Positions 48,291-60,210 of a stretch of DNA of 64,000 bases are shown one piece after another. Made by a program: the position numbers and the translations under genes. Within the stretch, counting starts at the first letter, position 1. Each line of letters starts with the position of its first letter. Source of the DNA: Dendrobium chrysotoxum (lineage: Eukaryota > Streptophyta > Magnoliopsida > Asparagales > Orchidaceae); NCBI GenBank assembly GCA_019925795.1, contig CM034314.1, positions 31,675,774 through 31,739,773 of the forward strand, written 5' to 3'. The notes beneath the pieces were generated by a model. It saw only the letters and a program-made list of their open reading frames with translations, was not told the origin of the DNA and searched no databases.

Positions 48291-48724
48291 TAAATGTTCA
48301 TTTAAGTGGCATCATTACTCTTGATTTAAAAGAAAACTTTGGATTTATCAAAATCACGTTCAAACTCACATCAAACAACATTCAAATCACTTTCAAAATT
48401 TCTTCATTTCTTTCAAATTACATTTAAATCACTACATTCAACTTTTTCATATATTTGGCTTTATTAAATGATGCTAATCTCATTAGTTGTTATTTGCTAA
48501 AGTCATCCTTAATTTTCAAATCAAATAATCAATCTTAATCTTTCAATTAATCAACTCAAATCTTTCACAAACTTTTCATTATCATTTTCTATTAAAGCTC
48601 AAATTCCCTTCAATTCGTATACTCAAACTTTCAATTTCATTTTTGGATCTATTTGATCATTTCGGTCAACGCCAATACGTACGATAAACTTTGGCAAGTT
48701 TATCATGCCTATTGGGGGTCTATT
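48291..48724 (+). other. Ogre-A 3' UTR after the array, with purine tract
   Basis: AT-rich, with many CAAAT/TCAAA pieces. ATTGGGGGTC (48711-48720) just before the LTR is the likely polypurine primer, although it is short and interrupted. Confidence 0.65.
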
Positions 48725-51700
48725 TATTGACCTTATTATTCGAGGTCAATTTCCCTATAATTAATCTCTAGTACCTAGGTCTTCATAGCCTAGTACAGAC
48801 ATCGTCGTTAGGATTTATCTTAGGTGGATGCCCACTGATGTAGCATTGACTCGGCTGTTTTATTCGACCCAAATAAAAAATCAATTCAATCTAAATCTAA
48901 TTCAACTCCAAACTAAACTCAAATTGACTCATCTCAAATCGAGTTCGATTTAAAGGACAATAGCCTCGATTAGCCCGAATTGACTCACCCCAAGCCATTT
49001 AAAATTGAATCGAAACTAATCAAATTATATATTTTAATTCGAACAAAAATTCACTAAGTTAACACTCTAACATTATTAAAATTAGCTCTATATTCTTCAT
49101 TAATAAATAAAATGTTAAAATCATTTAAATAATGTTCAAATAAATATGTATCTTGAATTAATAAATTCTAATAAAGTAATTTTACTAAAAAAAAAATCAA
49201 ATCAGATTATTTAATTTAAGACTTTCTAATAAATCTCTTAAAATCAAATATCTAATTAATGACCTAAACTAAATAATCTTAACACCTTAAACTAATTAAG
49301 AGGTTGTTAGGGCTAGTTCTAACCCAGCCCCCACCCACGATCTTCTGGATAATTCGCGAAACGGAACTCCCATCCCATTCGGACAAAAATTGCCCAGGCC
49401 CACTCCCATTCGCAAGAAGCAAACTCTCTTTTCCTCTCTGGATTTCGTAAGGCCTGCTCCCTCTCTCGCTGGTTCGTTCGCAAGTGCCCCCAGGTGAAGA
49501 CCCCCTGCTCGGCCTTGTTGTTCCAGTTCGCGAACTCCAACCTCGTCACCTTCTCTGGTTCGATTCGCACGGCCCTAGCCGTCGCTTCCCCTTGCACACG
49601 TAGATAGCAACCCTAACTGAGACCCTTACTTCCTCTGCCCTAGCTAACGAAGGCAATCTCCTCAATCTTGGGTATATTTTCTACATCCTCTTCCTCACCT
49701 TACTTTTCCATTTTCTTTTCTTTTATTTCTTCCACATCCATTCTTGATCTTCTTCTTCCTTGCTTTTTTCTTCCCCATTTGAAAAGCTGCAGCAATGTAT
49801 ATATTTTCTCTTCAAAACAAGAAGTGGTAAAGTTTGTTTTGTCAATGTTATCATCTGATGGAGTTTTCTTTCATTTACACATTTCATATATAAAAGTGTT
49901 TGAGTCTATGTCTATTAAGAAATGGTTTTGGTAAATCAGAGACAACATTAGTTTTCTTTTTATTTGTTTTATTTTATTTTATTTTCATTTACACATTTCA
50001 TATATAAAAGTGGAAATTAGAAAAGTGATGAAGATTTGTGGGAATTGTTGTTTCCATATGAAATGGATGCTTAATGTATAAATGACTTGTCTATACCTAC
50101 ATATCAACCATTTCCTGTGACTATCTGTATAAGTTCTCTCACGTTTGAATGCTTTTGTTTTGATTCCAATATATGGGGTTTAGTCCGTTGAAGTTTCAAG
50201 ATCATAAAGAGGGGTTATTATCATCTCTCTGAAGGCTTATGTTTTTGACCTCCTGTGAGCCGAGCATGTATGTTTATTTTTAAAGGCATTTTCCATGGGT
50301 TAATGTCTCGATGGGTCACTTCCTGAAATAAGATTTTACAGTTCTGAAGTGCTATTTCAATAAGAAATTGTGTGTGTGTGTACTGGTTTTCACTCTTTTA
50401 CTTTCCAAACTATTTTCAATGAAGCAAATGTGGATTTGCATGCCTTTTGTTCTCCAAACTTATTTCAATGGCAAGCATTCATGAGTCTTTTGTGAAGTAC
50501 TTTCGAGAGGTATTGGAGAATATTCATGTGCTGCAAATGTGATTTTTGCAATAGATCCAAATATGATATTGCTTATTTCTTTTAAATTACATTTGGGGAA
50601 AATTTGGAGTTATGGAGTAGACATATAAGGAATTGTGGTGGAAAACATTTGATAGGAAATCTTATGCAAGGTTGTCCTTCATGCTATACAAATGTGTTAT
50701 CTCTTCATATTTTTTGGAAAAGGAGGGGGTTGGAAAAGTGAACTTTGCATTGTCTTGCTTAAATGAAGTGGCTGATTTTGAAAGGTAGAGTGTTTCGAAA
50801 AGAGTGTATGTTGATTAGTTAATGTATGAGCTTTGAATAGTGAAAAGTATAATTTCGGAAAGGTGAGGTGTATATGAGTGTTGGAAAATGTTTGTGTTGA
50901 ATAATGGAGTGTGTGAGTTTTGAGTAGCGAAGTGTAAATGTTGAAAGAGTGTGAATGTTGAAAGGGTGTGTGTTTTGGGAGATGATATATTTTGGGAAAG
51001 TGGGTATTAGAAAGTGTGTGGATTTTAAAAGATTGAGTTTCATAAAGGTTGAAAAGCAGAGCTTGTGGGTGATTTGAAAAGTGGATCTCAAGTGTATGTC
51101 TTCGTAAAGTAATATGTGTTTGCTAAAGAAAAGTGACGTGTGTGTTTTTAATTGTGATTGTGTGATCTTTGGGAGACGAAAGGTGTATGTTTTGAAATGA
51201 GAACTTGTAAATGAGTAGTAGTGAAGTGTTTAAGGTTTGTAAAAATGTATACGCACCTTGGGAAGTGTATCATGTATTAAAAAGTGAAGTGAAATATGTA
51301 GTGGAATGAAGCGTGTAAAAGTGTGTTAGTGAAATGTTTCATGTAGGGATGAAATGTGAATTGTATGTGAAGTGCATAAATGTTTAAATGTAAAAGTAAA
51401 GTAAAATGTGTGTGTATATGTATCAAAAATTATTTTGTGGGTGTGTGTGTGTGTGTATGTTGGAAAGTGAAACGAAGTGTTTTGATAAGTGAAATGTTGA
51501 TTATTGAAAGATAAAGTGTGTGGTGTGTGAGAAGTGGGAAGTAGAGATTGTATATCTTAAAAGTGAAACTGTAGGTTGGAAATGTATTGTGTAAAAAATG
51601 TGAAAAGTAAAGTGTTGGGATGTTGAAAAGTGACATGTGCGTATGTGTATTTGGAAAGTGGAGTGGGTGAGTTTTGAATAGTAAAGTGTAAATGTTGGAG

Positions 51701-54700
51701 GTGGATTTTGAATGGTGAAAAGAGAAATGTGGGGTTTCAAAGAGTAGTGTATTGAAAGTGCTTGTATTAGAGAATAGTTGGTTTGGGTAAAGGTTGAAAA
51801 GCAATGACTCTCTCTCTCTCTCTCTACCTCTCTTTTCCTTCTTCTAATACTCTCTTTTCTTGTGCCTCGAGGTAAATGTTGAAAAAATAAATAGTCTGCT
51901 TTCAAAAGGGAACTGCTTAAAAGGTTGACAGCTTGTGCCGGTCTTCAAGCCCGAAGAAAGGTTCATTTTTATTTTTAATAAATTTCAATTATTTTATTAT
52001 TAATTATTAAATGTGCTTCTAATTCACTATTTTCTTGTCTTTATTTGCATGATCTGTGAGGAACGGTACCAATCAAGTGAACAAGAGGAAGCAGATTAAA
52101 GGTGTCAGTCGCCTCTATCCAACCGAGTAGAGGTGCTACGGGCGAAATCCACCGGGTCATAGCCCCCGGTGTTGTAAGTTTTCTTAAAACTTAGAAAGCC
52201 CCTAGGAGGCCGTGGTGTGTTTTGTGCGAACTCCTCCCCTCTAGGTCCCTATAGCAACTTCAATTTTATTAGATCCTTAAACCTCTTTACACGTGCGTAA
52301 AGTCCAAAGGGTTAGTGATAATAAATTCTTTTCATTCCATATAACATTAGTGACATCTAAGGAAAAAAATTAAGGATTGAGTCCTAGAGAACTTAGACTT
52401 AGGATGCATGCACACTTTAGGGTAGAAATATATAACATAGAAAATTTAGTGACATTCCCTTTAGGATCAGTATATATTATTAATATAACCTTAATTAATT
52501 CTAATCAAAATTAAACAATCAGTTAATAAAAATTTCAAGTACACTAATAATAATTCAGATAAAAATACACAAAATTGTATAATCCTTAATAACTAAGTCA
52601 TAATTAACACACATAACCACTAGGAGATTAAATTTGAACATAAAAATAAAATTGAATCTAATTAATATGTTAAGCATCTTATAATCAAATAATAACTAAA
52701 TAAAATTCTCAAACTTCAATAAATCATCAACAATTTAATAAATCATTAACAAATTAAATAAAATTATTAAAATTTTAATAAAATATTAACACATTAAAAA
52801 GTCAATTAAAATTTTAATAAATGATTTAAAATTAACTAAATATTAAAATATTTAATAAATCATTAGAAAATTTCAATAAATCATTAATTAAAATAATCTA
52901 AATAAAAAAATGGTTAATTCAAATACACTAAAGAACAAATCCTATTAATCAACTTTAACCATCAAAATTCAATTTAAAATAAAATTCAAAATAGTAAAGA
53001 TACTAAAACCTAAATCTAAACTAAAATTCCCTTTAACCCTTCAACAAATCAATTTCAATCGATTAGAAAAGTTCAACTAAAAGTAAACTCAGGATATATC
53101 CAGACCACACAGCCTACCACACACACTTAGATTTATTTGCTAGGACAACCGACTCTAGTTTTACGTTAGGCCGGTGTTTACTTTCTTGCTGCTGTGTGAC
53201 GGGCTTTCTCGTGGTTTTCATTGGATGCTATTTGTAAAAATGAGTGGTATGTATATTTATTTATTTACATCTACAATATGTGAAATAATGTGATGGGCGA
53301 TAGATTACCCCTAAGTTAGGAACGATCTGGATGCTCATAGAATTTTATGTAGGTGGCCATGCTCGTGCAGGGCTGAATTAAAATGGGGTAAATTAAAGAT
53401 TTAAATTAACATAAATTTTCTGCGGGTGCTTCAGAAAATGCTAAGCCCCCATAAAATTAAAAGAGCATGGCCAAGTGTGGCTGATAAATTTAATGTGAAT
53501 ATATAACTGCTTGGGAATGATTTTATTATAAATGTCTAGGATAACCCTGCAAGTGTGTTTAGATTTTCTTTTTCTTTCTGAGATGTAAATCTAATTATTT
53601 GTTAAAGTCAAGTGTTGTGAAAGTGATTCAAAAGTGGGATATCACATCCAACTCGGAATCCAAAGAAAAGAGAATGTCCCTTAGGAGAGTATTCTCTTCT
53701 ATTTGGAAAGCCAAGTTAGGGTAGTTCTAATATCCAAAGAGAAAAGAAAATACCCCTTCGGGGATGAGTTTCTTTTCATTTGGATATTCAGGCTCGGCGG
53801 ACCCAAGGTGCTCATAGCGGATCCAAGGAGCTCGTAGCGGATCCAAGAAGCTTTTAAAGTAAAGAAGACAAAGAAGTGAAGATGAAGAAAATGAAGAAAT
53901 GAAGATAAGAAGAAAAGTATATCCCATTTTGAAATCACTTGCGTCAGTCTTAGTATTAGAATCCGGGTTTATTGTCAGTGGTACCCGGCCACTTTACTTT
54001 TTCAGCAGACCCTGGGTTGTAAATAAACTAGACATTGGACATTATATTTTTGGATAATTTAATTTGAGTATTTATATTGTTTGTGTAGTAGTTTTTTTTA
54101 AAACTCTTGCATGCCGTGTTTTGTTTTAGCCTGGATACGAATCGGAGTGTTTTTTTGGTATGGACCACAATAAACCTTTTCTACTTGAAATTTAAAATAA
54201 AAATTTTTAGGCTCACATAGAAACTCTAACGAATCTAAGAACTAAGCTCGGACCACCGAGTGTCAGCATAAGCTTATTATTACTTTCTCTTCCTTGTTAG
54301 GCACCTCCCCGCCTGCGAGTTCTAACGTACCACCTGGCCTATTAGGGTGCAGTTCTGTCAAGGGGATATTGTGCATTCTCAAGGGAAAAATCTATTTTCT
54401 AAGCTTGATTTTAAAACTTCTTCATAAATAATTTTAAGCATTCGAGTCAATTAGCATGCATTGCATTAGATACAAATTAAAGGAGTCTAAAATTTTAATT
54501 GCATTATGCTCTTAGGCATCATTTACCCTATACAAGTAAAGGGGCCAATTAGGATTTGTCTTAGATGTCAGCCTCGATTCCTCAAAACTTAAATAATGTC
54601 TCTACCCATCTTTCATAAGAGACTTGACACATGGTTTTAAAGCGCCTAGGTGGTTAGCTGGCTCCCCAATCCAGGCCGGGGTAAGTCCAGATTTGCACTT

Positions 54701-55640
54701 CATTAGTTAGGTTCGGGTCACTACTTTGTAGTACCCAATTTAGATTTAGGTTCTGAGGCAGATTTGTGAATCTTAAGTCCTCACCCTTCGGGAATAAAAT
54801 CCCAAATTTCTAATAAAATGTTAACTCAAACTTAAACATTTCTCTCTTAAAATATAAATCCCAACATAGGGTAGATTGAGGTTGCCTCTAAGCTTCTCAG
54901 AATCCGGCGTCTCCTACTTTTCTTCCTTTGATTCATTAATAACTCTTCAATGTTAAGTTTTCTCCTTGAAAATTCCTACTTCTTTCCTTGTCTTCTACTT
55001 TGTAATCAGAGGGTATGAAATTACTGCTTTAATCGAGAGTTTTCATAGGAGTACCGCTCCAAGGATATAATTAACTATAGGGGCTTGCCCCTATAGGGAT
55101 TTGAGAACCCCAGATTAAAAATAAACCTTATTTTATCCTTATAAAATAAAGAAAAAATCTTCGGGAATGCAGACATATTTTAAAACCTCATTTCTAATTT
55201 TAAATATATTCATAGAATATTATCACTATCTTTCCAGGTAATATAATATTCTATTTATTATATTCAATTTTAGAAATGATGACTTTTGTAAAACCCATTC
55301 TTTCTTTTAAGTATTTTTGAAGAATGTTATGTTTGTCTTTTTAGATGATACAATATTCTTCTTATTACACCTAAATAAAGGAATGGATGAACTTTTCAAA
55401 ACATCATTTATATTTTTAAACATATTCTATAGAATTTCATAATCATCTTTCGAGATGATATGTTATTCTCTGAATCGTGTTTGATCATAGAAATGTCATT
55501 TTTCAAAACCCTGTTTTGATATTGAATCTATTATGGAATATTGTGTCCGTCTCCCGAGACTGTACTTTATTCTTAATACAGTATTCGATTACAAAATAGG
55601 AGAAATCAAAATCTGTGTGGCGACATAAATTTTCCCACCA
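48725..55640 (+). repeat. Ogre-A 3' LTR (6.9 kb)
   Basis: Starts TATTGACCTTATT (the first G of TG is A) and ends TTTCCCACCA. It matches 30873-37783 along its full length with all internal landmarks: TG run near 50369, C-depleted block 50820-51790, CT run 51806-51835, hairpins 53660-53787, 20 bp repeats 53798-53857, hairpin 55075-55096. There is no gene. Confidence 0.92.
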
Positions 55641-55645
55641 GATAT
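55641..55645 (+). repeat. Ogre-A target-site duplication, right
   Basis: GATAT, the partner of GATAC at 30868-30872. copia-2 coding resumes directly after it. Confidence 0.75.
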
Positions 55646-56880
55646 AACATCAAATTCCTGCCTAGTTGTTGTATTTTAAGCTTAAATGATAAAATTGTTT
55701 TGCTGGGATAAAGGATCAACATTGTCTACATGCTGGATCTAAGTTACTTTAAAGCAGATGTTTCAATTTGCTTAAAAATTACTTGTGATGAGTCTTGGTT
55801 ATGGCATAGGAGATTATGTCATGCCAGTATGAAAACCCTTAGGAGAGTCACCCAAAAGGACTTAGAGGTGTCCCCAAGCTTAAGTTCACTAAGGACCACC
55901 TGTGTGATGCCTGTCAATTAGGAAAGCAATTCCAGTCCTCCTTTCACTCTGTTAAGGACATTAGCACCTCTAAACCTTTAGAATTCCTTCACATGGATCT
56001 CTTTAGACCCATTAGCACTGCCAGGTTAGGGGGGAAAGTCTATGGTTTTATGATTGTTGATGATTACTCGAGGTTTACTTGGATTAAATTTCTGTCACAT
56101 AAATCTGAGTCATTTGATGAATTTAAGTCCTTCTCCACTTGGATTCAGAGGAAGTTAAGTTGTGAGATCTTGACTATTCATAGTGATCATGGTGGAGAGT
56201 TTGAAAATGTGAAGTTTGGAAGTTTCTTTGAGGAGCAAGGGATTAGTCACAATTTTTTAGCTCTTAGGACCCCTCAGCAGAATAGGGTAGCTAAAAGGAA
56301 GAACAGGACCTTAGTGGAAACCGCTAGTCTTGCTTGCTGAGTATTCACTTCAAAAATACTTTTGGGCTGAAGCGGTGAACACTGTCTGTTTTGTGCTGAA
56401 TAGGGTAAATGTTAGATCCAATCTGAACAAGACACCTTATGAGATTATTAAGGGTAGAACTCCAAACCTGTCCCACCTCCATGTCTTTGGCTGTAAGATT
56501 TTCATTCTGTATAATGAGAAATCATCCTCAGGAAAGTTTGAGCCCAAATATGATGGAGTGTTCTTAGGCTATTCTAGTGTGGGGAAATCTTTTAGGGTGT
56601 TTAATAAGAGGACTTTGGTGGTGGAAGAGACAACTCATGTGGTGTTTGATGAATCTGATCCTAAGGTGACTAGAGTTGAGGAAGAAGAAGCGGTAGGGGA
56701 GATTACCCAAAGAGTTGAAAATGCAAATCTGGAGGAAAGGGTAGAACCTAAAACCACCTTGCCTAGAGATTGGAGATATTCTTCGAGTCATCCTAAAGAA
56801 CTGATCTTAGGAGACCCTTCTAAAGGTGTTAGGACTAGGCATAGACTTAGGAAGGAAGTAAACCACTCTATCTTTATCTC
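55646..56880 (+). pseudogene. copia-2 pol, integrase segment, decayed
   Basis: Resumes the reading cut at 30872. The HHCC zinc region has WHRRLCH (about 55803-55823) and, after a frameshift near 55870, CDACQLGKQ. The catalytic core follows: LHMDLF, VDDYSRF, IHSDHGGEF. The third catalytic residue is lost: where copia integrases read ERKNRT after QQN-x-x, this copy has AKRKNRT (about 56291-56311), a lysine at the glutamate site. A second frameshift lies near 56335. The C-terminal part (YEIIKGRTPNLSHLHVFGC) and an acidic linker follow. This enzyme would have inserted the cDNA and is doubly inactive. Confidence 0.85.
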
Positions 56881-58419
56881 AATGACTGAACCCACCAACA
56901 TCAGTCAAGCCCTTTTTTACGAGTTTTGGATCTTAGCTATGCAACAGGAATTGAATCAATTTGTAAGGAATAATGTTTGGGAGCTAGTAGAAAGACCTAG
57001 GAATCAAAGTATAGTGGGAACCAAGTGGGTTTTTAAGAATAAGATGAATGATTCTGGTGTGGTGGTTAGGAATAAGATAAGATTGGTGGCTAAGGGGTAT
57101 AATTAGATTAAAGCGATTGATTTTAAGGAGACCTTTACCCTTGTAGCTAGATTGGAAGCCATTAGGGTGCTACTAGCCTTTGCCTGTTATAAGGGATTCA
57201 AGCTGTTTCAAATGGATGTCAAGAGTGCCTTTTTAAATGGGGTAATAAAAGATGATGTTTTTGTAAAATAACCCCAAGGTTTTGAGAGTTCCCAATATCC
57301 AAATCAGATTTACAAATTAAAAAAGGCCTTATATGGATTGAAACAGGCACCAGAGCATGGTATGAGAGGCTTAGCACATTCCTGTTAGAAAGAGAGTTTG
57401 TTAAGGGGAGCGTAGAAACCACCCTTTTTTTGAGTAGGGTAAGGGATGATTTACTCATTATTCAGATCTATGTTGATGATATAATTTTTGGATCTTCTGA
57501 TAAATATTTATGTGAAGAGTTTTCTAATGTAATGAGTAAGGAGTTTGAGATGAGTATGATGGGAGAATTGTCCTACTTTTTGGGGTTTAGCATAAGGCAA
57601 ATGGATGATGCAACATTTTTCAATCAATCTAAATACACTAAGGACATTTTGAAGAAATATGAAATGGACAAAGCCAAGCCAATCAACACTCCCATGAGCT
57701 CCTCTGTTCAGTTAAATAAGAATTCAAGTGAAAAATCTTTTGATCAGAAGAAGTATAGAGGAATAAAATGATCACTGCTTTACCTGACTGCTAACCGACC
57801 TGATATCATGTTTAGTGTTTGTCTTTATGCTAGGTTTTAGGATGATCCTAAAGAATCCCACCTGACTGGTGTTAAGAGAATTCTAAGATATCTTTTAGGA
57901 ACACCAAACCTAGGAATTTGGTACCCTAGGCACAGCACCTCTTTTGAGATTATTAGATATTCTGATTCTGACGTTGTAGGATGTAGGGTGGATAGAAAGA
58001 GCACTTCTGTAATTTGTCAATTCATAGGACAATCTTTAGTCTCCTGGTCTAGTAAAAAATAGAACTCATTTGCACTTTCCACTACTGAAGCTGAGTATAT
58101 TGCCTTAGGAAGTTGTGTGGCCCAAGTTCTTTGGTTGAAGCAACAAGTCTTTGATTTAGGATTACCTGTGGGCTCTATTTCTGTTCTGTGTGATAATACT
58201 AGTTCCATCTGCATTTCTAAGAATCCAATCCAGCATTCTAGAACCAAACACATTGATATAAGGCATCACTTTATTAGGGACCATGTTACAAAAGGGGACA
58301 ATGAGCTACATCATGTAGCAATTGAAAATCAGCTGGCTGACATATTTACTAAACCACTGGCCTTTGACTCATTTAGTATTTTGAGGACCATATTAGGTGT
58401 GATTTACATAAATGCTTGA
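56881..58419 (+). pseudogene. copia-2 pol, reverse transcriptase and RNase H, decayed
   Basis: RT begins around ALFYEFWILAMQQELNQF and WELVERP, then KWVFKNK, VRNKIRLVAKGYN followed by a TAG (57104), FQMDVKSAFLNG, a TAA near 57268, and LKKALYGLKQAP. A frameshift near 57350 precedes the catalytic YVDD (57469-57480). RNase H occupies about 57930-58417 (YSDSDV, STTEAEYIAL, CDNTSS, RTKHIDIRHHFIRD), with a TAG near 58060. It ends QLADIFTKPLAFDSF...INA and TGA. Function in the family: cDNA synthesis and removal of template RNA. Confidence 0.87.
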
Positions 58420-59091
58420 TTCTGATGACTACTTATTTCTGATTTGTCTATTTTTTATTCTATTTTTTAGTTAGCTGTTTGATTTGATTATCTATTTTCT
58501 GTTATTTTTATTTTTCTGCTTATTTCTATTTTAGCCTAGGTGTTAGTTTGATTTGAGTATTTATTTTTGATGTGATTTTCTACTTGTTTTTATTTACTGG
58601 TTCATCTCTTTTGTTTACTGTTTTATCTCTTTTAAAATTAAATCACTGCTCACTACTGCTGATAAACTGGATTTTTGACTGAAAGTTTTGCCTTGTTTTT
58701 ATTTGGAAGCTGGTAAGCAGTGATTGACTCCACTGGATCTGTTAAAGGGAGGAAACATTGATGATTGTTTCTCCTCCTCTAACTCCTTTAATGGTGTATT
58801 ATTTCTTTTGGATAAAAATCTTCTTCAAAATTAAAAAGTTAGTTTTTGAAATAGAGATTTATTTTATCTTCCTACAGTAATCTTCCTCATATGAATACCA
58901 TTTTCAAAGTCTTGAGTCATTATTATGATTTTTTGAACCAAGTGATTGTACTTATCATACCATGTGTGGTTTTTGTTTTGTAAATTACTCTTCCTTATTG
59001 TAGAGAGTAAGCTTTGTCATCTCTTATATCTGGAAGGTAATTTTATAGTTGATATTCTTTAACTATTTTGAGAGGGAGAAAGCCTACAAAA

Positions 59092-59255
59092 GATGCGCAA
59101 AGAGCGCCAAAATGAAAAGAGGCATAAAATTAGCCCAAACTGAAAAGATGCGTAATGTTACCAAAAATTGAAAGAATACACAAAGTGTATCAAAAATCAA
59201 AAGATGCGCATAGCGCCAAACAAATTGAAAGAAAAAGGGGCACAAAATTAGCCCA
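59092..59255 (+). repeat. Mini-hairpin array, copia-2 copy
   Basis: Six units of 27-29 bases, among them GATGCGCAAAGAGCGCC, GATGCGTAATGTTACC, an ATACACAAAGTGTATC unit with a perfect six-base stem, and GATGCGCATAGCGCC. Spacers are A-rich. It lies downstream of pol, in the position and unit order of the other two copia copies. Confidence 0.8.
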
Positions 59256-59758
59256 CAAAGAAATAGGCTTTCTTCCCTTTCAGATCTTTAAATGTCTTAG
59301 AAAAAGCCATGTATCCTTAATATTTTCAAAAGCTTGAGATGAAAATCATGATTTCTAATTTCTTACTTTGTAATACTATTATATCAGATATTTTTCTTGA
59401 ACAAGGCTTGAAAGGATCTCTTTTCGAATCCAATTTATTTTCCTCTGAATTAGATTTTTATTTTGAAAGGGATTTGCATCTATAAGGTGTCCGAGGTTGG
59501 AGTTACGAAAGTTGATTTTCCAACATTTTCTGGATTTCAGCACTGTCGATCGCCTTCTTATTGGTTTTTGGATTTAAAATCAAGGAAAAATTCTGAATTA
59601 TAGGAGCAGATCGATTAAAAAAAAGAGCGTTCTTTTTTGTGTACTCATTTTGAGTTTTATTTATTCTGCTTTTGTTTTTCATTTTACTATATGTATTTTT
59701 GGGATCCCTGATCTTTCATCTCCATCCTCCATCTTTTTCCTTTTTTTTTCTCTTCACA

Positions 59759-60128
59759 TCATCTTGGACGATATGATCCAAACTTCCTGATCCTGATCAA
59801 ATGGCTAGAATGCACCAATTATTATTCATCATCCTGGACGATCCACCTTATCGTCCCAGACGATTCACGTGTCAGCAGTTGGATGATTCAAATTCTGCCC
59901 GTCTTATATATTTATTACATATCATCCTAAATGATCCACCTAATCATCCTGAATGATACTTTTCATCAACGGTCATCTGGCTTGACTCCTCAGGACGATT
60001 GCCTATCTCTAATCATCCTGGATGATCTCTGATCGTCCCGAACGATCCGATCGCCTTTTTAACCAATTGTCTTGGCCATCATAATTACTCCTATCGTCCT
60101 GGATGATCCTGCGATCGTACGGAAAGAT
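59759..60128 (+). promoter_or_regulatory. LTR-like palindrome array upstream of the accessory ORF
   Basis: About a dozen GATCGTCC/GGACGATC-type half-sites, for example ATCATCCTGGATGATC near 60013 and CATCCTGGACGATCC near 59831. The motif family and density match the U3 arrays, but here the array sits inside the element, about 80 bases ahead of an ATG. A promoter role is inferred. Confidence 0.65.
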
Positions 60129-60210
60129 CCAGCCAATTTCTAATTAAACAGTCGTTTTCTTCATCTTTCCTCACACCTATCCTTCCATACTCCCTCTCTT
60201 GTATTTTCTA

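Larger units (their letters stand above)
30873..55640 (+). mobile_element. Ogre-A: giant Ogre/Tat Ty3/gypsy retrotransposon, 24.8 kb
   Basis: Two LTRs of 6911 and 6916 bases flank about 10.9 kb of internal sequence holding a tRNA-Arg-like primer site, ORF1, gag, protease, RT, RNase H, a second RNase H, integrase and an 85 bp tandem array in the 3' UTR. Ogre elements are known for length up to about 25 kb, ORF1 upstream of gag, a tRNA-Arg primer and 3' UTR repeats. All of these are seen here. LTRs differ at about 18 of 385 positions in blocks I compared. All ORFs are broken, so the copy is dead, but its structure is complete. Confidence 0.92.
58420..60210 (+). other. copia-2 tail between pol and accessory ORF, no gene
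   Basis: AT-rich. 58420-59480 is shared with the other two copia tails, including the mini-hairpin array. From about 59500 on the sequence has no counterpart in copia-1 or copia-3. It carries the palindrome array annotated below and leads into the accessory ORF. Confidence 0.75.
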
